Positions 1 to 7,036 of a stretch of 35,157 nt of DNA are shown piece by piece. The notes beneath the pieces were generated by a model that did no database searches, was not told where the DNA came from, and saw only the letters and a program-made list of their open reading frames with translations. This DNA is from Planctomycetota bacterium (GTDB lineage Bacteria; Planctomycetota; Phycisphaerae; Sedimentisphaerales; Anaerobacaceae): NCBI GenBank assembly GCA_014384025.1, contig JACNGQ010000164.1:1-35157 (forward strand), read 5' to 3'. The first letter of the stretch is position 1, and each line of letters starts with the position of its first letter. A program made the translations under genes and the position numbers.

Positions 1-36
1 CTCGTTCTCATCTGCAGCTACTTCCACACAAATAGA

Positions 37-309
37 TTAACCTCTAACTACACACGTAAGACGTCCATCTTGAGTCGCAGCGTTATTCTCCCACTGAAGA
101 GGACGGAGGTTAGAGAGAGCATCTGAACCTCCACAGGAAACTGGTGTTATGTGATCGACTTCCCATCCATACTGTGAATTACGATTCCCATAATAATTTC
201 TACCAATCCATGCACCGCATCGGTCTTTTCGCCAGACTCCAGCATCATATCCGCGCACGATTGTGCCTTTTTCCCATACTTGTTTAATAGTACTTTCTGA
301 AAAACTCAT
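37..309 (-). CDS. small HNH endonuclease-like protein
   Basis: Ninety-residue protein that is almost entirely an HNH module. Seen: a WRKD-C-GAW segment, a YGNRNSQYGWEVDHI segment containing the DH pair, then GG-D, NLRPL and WENN. This order (Asp-His, Gly-Gly, Asn-Leu, Asn) is the usual beta-beta-alpha metal nuclease core. Start chosen at 309 because GGAG sits 8 nt upstream; a frame opening at 354 adds 15 residues with no ribosome site. The protein is far shorter than homing or restriction HNH enzymes, so it is either a compact free-standing nuclease or one needing a partner. It is divergent from the sigma/ImmA cassette across a 187-bp control region. DNA cleavage is inferred from the family; the target is unknown. 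Confidence 0.8.
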   Translation of the reverse strand: MSFSESTIKQVWEKGTIVRGYDAGVWRKDRCGAWIGRNYYGNRNSQYGWEVDHITPVSCGGSDALSNLRPLQWENNAATQDGRLTCVVRG

Positions 310-344
310 TGCAATTATCTCCATAAAACACACAACATATATTT

Positions 345-366
345 TGGCTATCATCCGAAATAGCCA
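345..366. promoter_or_regulatory. inverted repeat in the divergent HNH/sigma control region
   Basis: TGGCTAT and ATAGCCA form perfect 7-bp arms around an 8-nt centre, about 36 bp upstream of the HNH start and 130 bp upstream of the sigma-like gene. The placement suits an operator for the leftward gene. Chance occurrence in AT-rich DNA is possible. Confidence 0.35.
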
Positions 367-390
367 TTCCTATTTTTATATGCTAAGAAA

Positions 391-420
391 TTGGAGTTTT
401 TTGCCGCATACATGGATAAT
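391..420 (+). promoter_or_regulatory. possible sigma-70 promoter of the sigma/ImmA cassette
   Basis: TTGGAG, an 18-nt spacer and GATAAT point rightward, about 75 bp before the first gene of the cassette. The match to TTGACA/TATAAT is moderate and the surrounding sequence is AT-rich, so this is only a candidate. Confidence 0.3.
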
Positions 421-469
421 TATCTGTTTTTTCCAGCATAAATAAATAGAATGGATTACTTCTTCTATC

Positions 470-487
470 TTTTCGTTGAAACGAAAA
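470..487 (+). promoter_or_regulatory. perfect palindrome just before the sigma-like gene
   Basis: TTTTCGTTGAAACGAAAA has 8-bp perfect arms around a 2-nt centre and ends 9 nt before the ATG of the sigma-like gene. It occupies the place where a Shine-Dalgarno site would lie, and no GGAG-like site is visible there. It could be a protein operator for autoregulation. A 2-nt loop makes an RNA hairpin less likely unless some inner pairs open. Confidence 0.45.
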
Positions 488-496
488 TGCACTTAA

Positions 497-1102
497 ATGA
501 CTGATATATCACAAATTACAGAAGAGGAATTGAAACAATACATCAAACGACTCACTTTATACGCGCAAAAGAAATTCTTTAAGCTCGGCTGGGTAAGAAA
601 AGGTTCCTATAGAATAGATCCTCAAGGTATGGGGCCTCAAGATGTTGTTGCTGAGGCAATCATAAGAGTAATCGAAGGGAAACGAAAATATAACAAGCAA
701 GCTTATCCTGTTTATATGGACTTTCTACGCTCAGTAGTAGACAGTATTATTTGGAATATGTTGAACTTGGTTAAACATAAAAAAGTACAGCCATTGCCAA
801 GTATAACCAATAACTATGATCAAAAAAAAGTTTTTGAGATAGAAGATAAAAAACTTTCTCCCGTTCAAAATTTGATCAACAAAGAGATGGCAGATAATGT
901 CAAAGCTATTTTAATTAGTACTTTTTCAAATGATGATGTCGTATGCGGTATTCTGGAATGTTTTAAAGCAGGTATTATCAAACGCTCAGAAATAGCAGAA
1001 TATTTAGAGGTAAAGACTAAAGATGTTGACAATGCGAAAAAAAGGTTACGGAGAGCGATTGAGACGAAGTTACAGGAATACAAGTTGGAGGATCAAAAAT
1101 GA
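497..1102 (+). CDS. sigma-70-family (ECF-like) factor
   Basis: Protein of 201 residues with the layout of a two-domain sigma factor. Residues about 20-95 resemble region 2: an acidic DVVAEAIIRVIEGKRKYN segment followed by an FLRSVVDSIIWNML helix. Residues about 150-195 resemble the region 4 helix-turn-helix: IIKRSEIAEYLEVKTKDVDNA, then KKRLRRAIE. The first gene of a rightward three-gene cassette, its stop overlaps the next start by ATGA, which implies translational coupling. No obvious Shine-Dalgarno site precedes it, while a perfect palindrome does, suggesting autoregulation. The low G+C resembles accessory DNA. The sigma role is inferred from the domain pattern; a phage-type or atypical DNA-binding regulator is the alternative. 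Confidence 0.75.
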   Translation: MTDISQITEEELKQYIKRLTLYAQKKFFKLGWVRKGSYRIDPQGMGPQDVVAEAIIRVIEGKRKYNKQAYPVYMDFLRSVVDSIIWNMLNLVKHKKVQPLPSITNNYDQKKVFEIEDKKLSPVQNLINKEMADNVKAILISTFSNDDVVCGILECFKAGIIKRSEIAEYLEVKTKDVDNAKKRLRRAIETKLQEYKLEDQK

Positions 1103-1542
1103 CAAAAGGTTTTGAAGATTTCAATAATGATCTATGTGATAAACTTTTTGATTTCATTTATCCTGATGAGAGTAACTTGTCAGATAAAGAAGTAGATGCA
1201 GAAATCCAAAGGCTTGGAATAGATGTAAGGCCTGCTTGGGATAAAATCCAGATGGCTCTTCACCATCACAAAGAAACGGAAAACGCCAGAACAAAACTTA
1301 AGTATGCAACAAAGAAAAGACGCTCTATTCTTGCTAAACTCAAAAATGTTCAGTCTCCTTATCTTCCGCGTAATCGAGAAGAAATCCTTAAGTTTATTCA
1401 AAAAAGATTTATGCAACCAGAGCAAGCAATATATTGTAGAAAATTAGAAACTGCCGCAAGTGATGAAGATCTCAAGTCTATACTTGAAGACATATTGCGC
1501 TTAGATGAACTCTCTAAGGATTCGGACGATGTTAAGACGTGA
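1099..1542 (+). CDS. unknown 147-residue protein, possible sigma partner
   Basis: I do not recognise this family. It is a soluble, charged, probably helical protein with no membrane segment. Residues about 25-60 carry an acidic stretch with EVDAEIQRLGI, followed by a very basic stretch around residues 64-82 (KLKYATKKRRSILAKLK), and an acidic C-terminus. It starts inside the stop of the sigma-like gene (ATGA) and overlaps the ImmA/IrrE gene by 14 bp, so all three are almost certainly made together. By analogy with ImmR/ImmA, it could be the protein that holds the sigma factor inactive and is cut by the peptidase. That role is inference from gene order only. Confidence 0.7.
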   Translation: MTKGFEDFNNDLCDKLFDFIYPDESNLSDKEVDAEIQRLGIDVRPAWDKIQMALHHHKETENARTKLKYATKKRRSILAKLKNVQSPYLPRNREEILKFIQKRFMQPEQAIYCRKLETAASDEDLKSILEDILRLDELSKDSDDVKT

Positions 1543-2314
1543 TTTTAGAATGACAATCGCTCGTGGGGAGCCTGAAAGATGGTGGAAGTTATATGGCTTC
1601 TCCGAACCCAAGGATCTTATCTTGGAAGACCTGGCACTTGTGCGGGGAGTATTGGTAACTGAAGGCCCTATGGAAAAAATGGAAGCTCGATTGATAAGAA
1701 GTGGAGACAAAGGACTAATCCGTGTGCGTCAAAATATTCCTGAGCTTGGGCGTAAGAGATTTGCTATTGCCCACGAACTTGGTCATTGGGAACTACATAA
1801 AGATATTTCTCAATTATTTGCATGTACAAGTGATGATATGATTGCATCGTATAAAAGCAGTGAACCAGAAGGCGAGGCCAACATTTTTGCTTCGGGCTTG
1901 TTAATGCCATCTAACCTATTTCAAAAACAAATCGAAAGCACTGTTTTATCATTACCTAAAGTAAGAGAACTATCTAGCTATTTTTTAACTTCTCTAACCG
2001 CAACTACTATACGCTATGTATCTTTGAGCCAAGATTATTGTGCGATGGTTATCTCAGAGAATGGGAAAATAAGATGGTGGTATGCTAGTAATTCTTTCAA
2101 GCAGCTATTTTACCTTTCTGTCGGAACAGACTTGTCACCCAACACAATTGCGGGTAGTTTTTTCTTAAAAGGTGAAAAGCCAATGGGGCCAGAAGAGATT
2201 GATATAGAAGCATGGACTCAGAGTAGCTCAAGCTCTGATTTAAGCATTTTCATTGAAGAATCAATTTATATGCAGCGTTATAATAAAATGCTTACGCTCT
2301 TAAGATTACCTTAG
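1529..2314 (+). CDS. ImmA/IrrE-family metallopeptidase
   Basis: Zinc peptidase of the ImmA/IrrE (DUF955) group. Seen: HELGH at residues 82-86 (two His ligands and the catalytic Glu) and a downstream EGEANIFASGLLMPS segment whose Glu116 is the expected third ligand. The remainder, about 120 residues, is a C-terminal extension that may sense a signal or bind substrate. Start taken at 1529 because AAGGA lies 8 nt upstream; a longer frame from 1505 has no such site. It overlaps the preceding gene by 14 bp. Family members such as ImmA and IrrE cleave a repressor to switch on mobile-element or stress genes. Here the likely substrate is one of the two upstream products (inference). Confidence 0.88.
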   Translation: MLRRDFRMTIARGEPERWWKLYGFSEPKDLILEDLALVRGVLVTEGPMEKMEARLIRSGDKGLIRVRQNIPELGRKRFAIAHELGHWELHKDISQLFACTSDDMIASYKSSEPEGEANIFASGLLMPSNLFQKQIESTVLSLPKVRELSSYFLTSLTATTIRYVSLSQDYCAMVISENGKIRWWYASNSFKQLFYLSVGTDLSPNTIAGSFFLKGEKPMGPEEIDIEAWTQSSSSSDLSIFIEESIYMQRYNKMLTLLRLP

Positions 2315-2356
2315 TCTCAACCGTGAGTGCAAGCAAGTAGCACACACTAATCGACA

Positions 2357-3637
2357 TCAAATCAACTTAATAATAGCGGTAATCAGTGCGCCTAATACTC
2401 CACACCCATTGGCCAATTGGTTCAAGACCTTTTCATCATTAACGGTAATAGCATCGAGGTGGCGGTTGATAAATTGCTGGAGTCGTTTGGGTGTTGCTTT
2501 TGCAATTATAGCAGCGGCCATGGCGAGCAGATGGGCGAGAGAGGGAAGGGCCGATGAACATACCAGGATAAAGACGAAGCTGGAATTTCGTGATGAAGGC
2601 AGAAGTTCGTAAAACTTTCCAAATAAGGGACAATAACGGATTAAGAGCAAAATCGCACTCGAAAGTGAAATCAAAAGACCTATTATAATGCCATATTTTA
2701 AAACAGAATCTACCTTATCTTGCGGGTGCCATTTGAAGATTCTAAGCGACCAAAATATTATTATAGGTATAAGAAAAACGAATGTTAAGGAAAAAAAAGG
2801 GCCAGACCAGGTAGCAGTTTTAAGAGAAGGATAGAGTAAACCTATAATAAACATAATGAGAAAAGCACAAGAAGGTAAAGACAGAATATAAAATAATGTC
2901 AAAAATGGATTCTGAAAGAATTCTTTTCGAGGATTAGGATGTCCTGCATGCCTGAATGCAAAATATGACGCCCAAATCATCAAACCCACAAACAAGCTGA
3001 TGAGAAACGAACCACAATGGCCCATCGAGAAGTTTGTGAGAAGCCAAAAATATAGAAGAGAGAAAATAAGTACGAGGAACAAGAGTACAATGGATATGTC
3101 GGTCATCAGCTCAATCAGGAACAGGCCAATACTACGGCTGCGGCAGGCTACCCAGATGATGCCCATTGTGAACAGAAAAGAAGAAAGGTCAAGCAGAGTA
3201 AGCTGAAATACAGAGGCCACCGCCATTGCCGGGTGCATGGCAGAGCCCATCGTATCTATGGTAAGCTGTTTATCAGGAGGAACCAGCTCGTTCAAACTCG
3301 TGGTCAGGGCCTTTAACTCTGCCAGGTCTATGCCAAAAAAGTATTTTCCCAGGCAGAGTGAGGCCGCATTTAACAACAAAAAGAAGAGGAAAAGATAAAG
3401 GAATCGTATCTTTTTTTGAAATATGCCGGCGAGGCGGTCATACAATCTTTGAAGTGCAGCCCGAGCTACCTCAAAATAGGTATGTTGCGAGAGATAATCC
3501 CAGGTGAGACGGACACCGTCCCTTAAGGGTTTATCCTTATCATGATATAACCAGGCAAGGTATTTGAATATACACTTAATAACAATGAAAACGCCGGCTA
3601 TCCATGCCCATGTAGAGATTTTAAGAAAGGCTGTCAT
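2357..3637 (-). CDS. multi-span membrane protein of unknown function
   Basis: Protein of 426 residues with roughly nine to ten hydrophobic stretches, for example near residues 8-25, 77-97, 150-170, 175-200, 208-228, 250-270, 280-300, 315-335, 350-375 and the C-terminus. A basic, soluble stretch at residues 30-75 follows the first span. I recognise no transporter, protease or transferase motif. It converges with the ImmA/IrrE gene (42 bp between stops). Its upstream region, 3638-3947, carries one copy of a 30-bp repeat. No strong ribosome site is visible at the ATG, so the exact start is uncertain. Function unknown. Confidence 0.7.
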   Translation of the reverse strand: MTAFLKISTWAWIAGVFIVIKCIFKYLAWLYHDKDKPLRDGVRLTWDYLSQHTYFEVARAALQRLYDRLAGIFQKKIRFLYLFLFFLLLNAASLCLGKYFFGIDLAELKALTTSLNELVPPDKQLTIDTMGSAMHPAMAVASVFQLTLLDLSSFLFTMGIIWVACRSRSIGLFLIELMTDISIVLLFLVLIFSLLYFWLLTNFSMGHCGSFLISLFVGLMIWASYFAFRHAGHPNPRKEFFQNPFLTLFYILSLPSCAFLIMFIIGLLYPSLKTATWSGPFFSLTFVFLIPIIIFWSLRIFKWHPQDKVDSVLKYGIIIGLLISLSSAILLLIRYCPLFGKFYELLPSSRNSSFVFILVCSSALPSLAHLLAMAAAIIAKATPKRLQQFINRHLDAITVNDEKVLNQLANGCGVLGALITAIIKLI

Positions 3638-3726
3638 ATCTCATATTTAGTCGATAGTCATAAGTATTTCGTGTTTAGTGGGGCGAGGCCGAAAAGCCGG
3701 CATTTTTTAAGAGAAATCCGCAGTTG

Positions 3727-3756
3727 TGAATCACGCCTTTAGGAGTAGAGAATAAC
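3727..3756. repeat. 30-bp imperfect direct repeat, copy A
   Basis: Matches copy B at 6945-6974 at 27 of 30 positions, same orientation. The first 15 bases (TGAATCACGCCTTTA) are identical. It lies 90 bp upstream of the leftward membrane protein gene. The following 20 or so bases (A-rich, with a TCAAA) are also weakly alike. Confidence 0.7.
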
Positions 3757-3806
3757 GGAAAGGGGTTAAAAATTCAAAGGAATTTTTTGAGGATTTGTTA
3801 ATTTAG

Positions 3807-3834
3807 CCCTTCGTCTGAAGCTCAGGATGAAGGG
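3807..3834. repeat. REP-like intergenic hairpin
   Basis: Arms CCCTTCGTC and GATGAAGGG pair over 9 positions with one G-T. An inner TGA/TCA pair closes a 3-nt loop after a single bulge. Similar CCTTCG/GAAGG palindromes are common intergenic repeats in many bacteria. A resembling half-element (TTTGTCTAAGGCTCAGG) occurs at about 6771-6787. Confidence 0.5.
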
Positions 3835-3947
3835 GGAGATAGCATTTCTACCCCCCGGCCCCCTGTTATATGCCAAGGGAGTTTTTCTCGGGGGTAAACT
3901 CAAAAGCAAATACGGGCTTTACAATGCCGTACAATATAGAATTATTC

Positions 3948-6593
3948 TCAGCGGCTACGCAGGCGCCGACCGGGCGGTCTTCGATATATGAGCCGAGGAG
4001 AATCCTGTCGGCGTATTTTATCACCTAAGGGAATATTTTCCGGAGAGGACAACCATCCTTCTTCATAGATCTTAGTTAAGACGCGGGGAATATTGAGGCC
4101 GGCAGCCAAAATCCTGTGGTTCTCATCGGTTAATATCGTCCATGGAAGAGACCTGAGACCCCATTCCCGCCTTAAGGTATTCATGATTTCCGGGGCCTGT
4201 TTCAATATCAGGGGATTGTTTTTGCCGTTCAATTCCGGCTGTCCGGGCAAGATATAAACAGGAAAGGATATTTTGTTTTCCTTTTTCCATGCAGCGAAAT
4301 CTCCTTCATCAACCGGTGCAACCTGAATGCAAACGACTTCTACATTACTGCGTCTAAGATCGCGTTGTCCTCTTTTCAATGAATCAAAGGCAATTTGTGA
4401 CGGGCGCTCGGTATAATCCACAAAGACGACCAGGATTTTCTTGTTTTTAATGCTGTTGTAATCAAAACCCATTTCTAAAAGCCTTAAATCCGGAAGCTGA
4501 CTGCCTACTAATGAAATCGGAGGGAAGTAGTTCTTAAAATGATTCCCAAGTTTTATCGGCACATTGTCCCGGCTATGGGCGTAGATATAGGCGGCGTCAG
4601 GACCCTGGCCAAAACCCGACTGGAGAGTTACAGGACCTTCAGGTATCCTTTTAAATTTAAACCTTCCCAGCTCATCTGTGGTAGTTCCTTTACCAATATG
4701 TGCTCCTCCACTATCACTGCCAACAAAAACAGGTTGGCGGGCTACAGGATTATCGTTTTCATCCAGAACAACACCTGAAATAAAGGCATCCAGGTTAATC
4801 AGTTTCATATCGGGAATCGTAACCTCTTCACCGGGCAACATGGGTTCTTCTAATGTATATCTTGTGGGTGCAAATTCCGATGCATCAAAACTAAGGTGAT
4901 AGTGAAAGCTGCTGGTAAGAGGCATGACCGTCTCCAGGTGATAGTACCCTTCAGAATCCGTGCGAGTTCCAGCCGTATCCAAATGGGCTGTTCCAAGCAT
5001 ATTTCTTTTTCCCGAACGCTTCATACAGTTCATTGAAATTTTCACGTTTGCTCCTGCGATTCCCCTGCCCATATCATCAGTCAGGCGGCCCTTAATTGAA
5101 CCACCTGGTTTTAAGACAACTCGAAGTTCACGCATGGCATTATAGAAAAATTCGGCTCCGGCAAGGTTATTCTTTTTGTCCCGTGCAACAACCAAATGAG
5201 ATGGATAGAGAGGGTTTTGCATGCCTTCGAACCAGCCATTACTGTCGGTTAAAACTCTCTGGCCAATTCCTACAGTTATATATACATTTTCTGCCGGTTG
5301 ACCTTGAGTATCCACAACAGTTCCTCGAACAAGATGTAAACGCGGCTTAACAAGGATTTCCACCGAAGCCGGTCGCGAACCGGTAATATTCACTTCTGTG
5401 CCTTTAAAATTCATTCTCGTCTCATAGTTCCCTCCCCAGGCATGAACCCCGTAACGTCCCTGAGGAACCATAAGATGTGCTATACCATTTGCATCCGCTC
5501 TGGTCTCACGAATAAAAATATCTTCCTGCTCGTAATTCCAACGTTCATCAAAAACTTGTACCTTCATACGGGGTAACGCTTTGCCGGTAGTAGGATCTTT
5601 AACAATCACTTCTAACGGCACTCCTTTTTCGACTAAAATCTTTGTTCTTACATTCTCGTCTCCTCTATTCACAGTAATGGGAACATTCTTACCAGCCCAT
5701 TCATTAGGACCGGTCTTAGATGAAATGAAACGAAGAATATGTTTGCCGGGAGGAACGCCTTTAAACTCAAACTCCCCGTTTGTAATAGTGGATCGTACAC
5801 AGGAACGGAAACGCCATTCGGTTTCAGCCCCTTCGCTCGTGAAAATAAGTAAACGCATATCCTTCAGCCCCTGACCTGTGCCTTTATCTATCACCCGGCC
5901 CCGGACTGTAGTTGCCGGAGGTAATGTCAGCTCTAAGTCCTCCCAATCCACATGATATCCACCACAGGCATTACCTTCCATTCCTCGAGGGGGGTAAATA
6001 TAGGCAATATCCCTATTGGGTACTTCAATAAAAAACTTCACCATTAAATCGAGGGGAAGGTCATCAAAAACAAATCGGCCCTTACTATCTGTCTTGACAG
6101 AGAACCAATCTTTTGGTTCATACATAATTTCCCCGCTACCTCCACGCGTATAGACCTGAACATTCGCACCTGCAACTAATTTGCCTTCGGAATCCACAAG
6201 TTTTCCTGCTAATGTAAATGGTTTAGGCAAGACAATATCGATAAAATTATCATCCGGCTTAGCCTCGTAGATGCGCTTTTTGTAGATATAATCCCATCCT
6301 AAAGCCAGGCCCTCTTTTCTGGCAACAACATAGATATCATGACGGGGCGTTGCCGTAACATTAAAAACAAATCGTCCCTGGTGGTCGGTCTTTTTGATTT
6401 TATCCAGTAATTTTGCCGTCGCTGGAGAATAAATATCATCTCGATGTATCTCGAATATCGCAATGTCTGCTCCTTCGACCATGCGGGCTTGATAATCCCG
6501 GACCTGGCCTGTGATTTCCACACTTTCACCGATTTGGCCGGCGGTCAGGCCGGTCAACATGAAGACAAGAGCGAGGCCCATTTGTTTACTCAT
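3948..6593 (-). CDS. secreted protein with carboxypeptidase-regulatory-like repeats and thioredoxin-like C-terminus
   Basis: Large exported protein (881 residues from this start). Residues 1-20 form a signal peptide (MSKQMGLALVFMLTGLTAG). Up to about residue 700 there are repeated beta-sandwich units of the carboxypeptidase-regulatory/CnaB type, recognisable by recurring G-x-V-x-D, G-A-x-V and D-x-x-G-x-F motifs. Residues about 714-860 look like a thioredoxin/AhpC-type fold (KILVVFVDY near the start, then LPWTILTDENHRI), but the CxxC redox site is absent. Two starts are possible: 6593 has AAGGA 7 nt upstream and gives the signal peptide; 6701 has GGAGG 7 nt upstream but adds 36 residues before it. 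Planctomycetes carry many such proteins; substrate and partner are unknown. Confidence 0.82.
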   Translation of the reverse strand: MSKQMGLALVFMLTGLTAGQIGESVEITGQVRDYQARMVEGADIAIFEIHRDDIYSPATAKLLDKIKKTDHQGRFVFNVTATPRHDIYVVARKEGLALGWDYIYKKRIYEAKPDDNFIDIVLPKPFTLAGKLVDSEGKLVAGANVQVYTRGGSGEIMYEPKDWFSVKTDSKGRFVFDDLPLDLMVKFFIEVPNRDIAYIYPPRGMEGNACGGYHVDWEDLELTLPPATTVRGRVIDKGTGQGLKDMRLLIFTSEGAETEWRFRSCVRSTITNGEFEFKGVPPGKHILRFISSKTGPNEWAGKNVPITVNRGDENVRTKILVEKGVPLEVIVKDPTTGKALPRMKVQVFDERWNYEQEDIFIRETRADANGIAHLMVPQGRYGVHAWGGNYETRMNFKGTEVNITGSRPASVEILVKPRLHLVRGTVVDTQGQPAENVYITVGIGQRVLTDSNGWFEGMQNPLYPSHLVVARDKKNNLAGAEFFYNAMRELRVVLKPGGSIKGRLTDDMGRGIAGANVKISMNCMKRSGKRNMLGTAHLDTAGTRTDSEGYYHLETVMPLTSSFHYHLSFDASEFAPTRYTLEEPMLPGEEVTIPDMKLINLDAFISGVVLDENDNPVARQPVFVGSDSGGAHIGKGTTTDELGRFKFKRIPEGPVTLQSGFGQGPDAAYIYAHSRDNVPIKLGNHFKNYFPPISLVGSQLPDLRLLEMGFDYNSIKNKKILVVFVDYTERPSQIAFDSLKRGQRDLRRSNVEVVCIQVAPVDEGDFAAWKKENKISFPVYILPGQPELNGKNNPLILKQAPEIMNTLRREWGLRSLPWTILTDENHRILAAGLNIPRVLTKIYEEGWLSSPENIPLGDKIRRQDSPRLIYRRPPGRRLRSR

Positions 6594-6944
6594 GGCTCTG
6601 TCCTTAGCAAAAATACCGCATAGCAGGACTATACGCCAGATCTGGATATAAACCGGGATTTCCCATATTTCCGCCAACACAAGAATTGTTTTCCGTCTCA
6701 TTTCGGCACCTCCAGATAAAAGTTAACATTTCTAAGGTTCACGAAAAAAGAAAATCGCTGCATGATAGTTTTTGTCTAAGGCTCAGGTTCGGTTTCCGCA
6801 CAGACCTGCCATTAGCTTCGAATATGATTATATCATCCTGAATGCTGCCAAGCAAGGAAAAAAGAGGTGAGAGTTAAAGAAGTGTGGAATATCGCACCCT
6901 CTATTGAAGCGTATCTCTTATCTCGTGTTGATTTTACTCCCAGA

Positions 6945-6974
6945 TGAATCACGCCTTTAATAGTAGGGAATAAC
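6945..6974. repeat. 30-bp imperfect direct repeat, copy B
   Basis: Partner of copy A at 3727-3756 (27 of 30 identical, same orientation). It lies between the response-regulator gene and the secreted protein gene, 62 bp beyond the regulator's stop. The two copies bracket the secreted protein gene. Confidence 0.7.
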
Positions 6975-7018
6975 ATAAAAGAAATAAAAAAATCAAAATG
7001 CAAATAGTAAATCCCGGC

Positions 7019-7036
7019 GAGCACTTGGGGTTGCTC
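7019..7036 (-). terminator. weak hairpin directly after the response-regulator stop
   Basis: GAGCA and TGCTC arms with an 8-nt loop begin at the base after the stop codon. The stem is only 5 bp, and the T-rich tract on this strand begins about 20 nt later, so intrinsic termination is doubtful. Confidence 0.25.

Larger units (their letters stand above)
3638..3947. other. 310-bp non-coding region with repeat and hairpin
   Basis: No convincing gene. It holds one copy of the 30-bp direct repeat (3727-3756), a REP-like hairpin (3807-3834), and a C-rich run near 3851-3863. It separates two leftward genes, so it may carry both the terminator of the secreted protein gene and the promoter of the membrane protein gene, but neither is clear. 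Confidence 0.6.
6594..7036. other. non-coding region upstream of the secreted protein gene
   Basis: If the gene starts at 6701 this gap is 335 bp. It contains the alternative 36-codon N-terminal stretch (6594-6701), a partial REP-like sequence near 6771-6787, the 30-bp repeat copy B (6945-6974) and a short hairpin after the response-regulator stop. No gene is supported here. Confidence 0.55.

Noticed and set aside
1-2356. Complete mobile element with ends or attachment sites
   Set aside because: No integrase, transposase, terminal repeats or tRNA-end duplication is visible; only composition and gene content suggest mobility.
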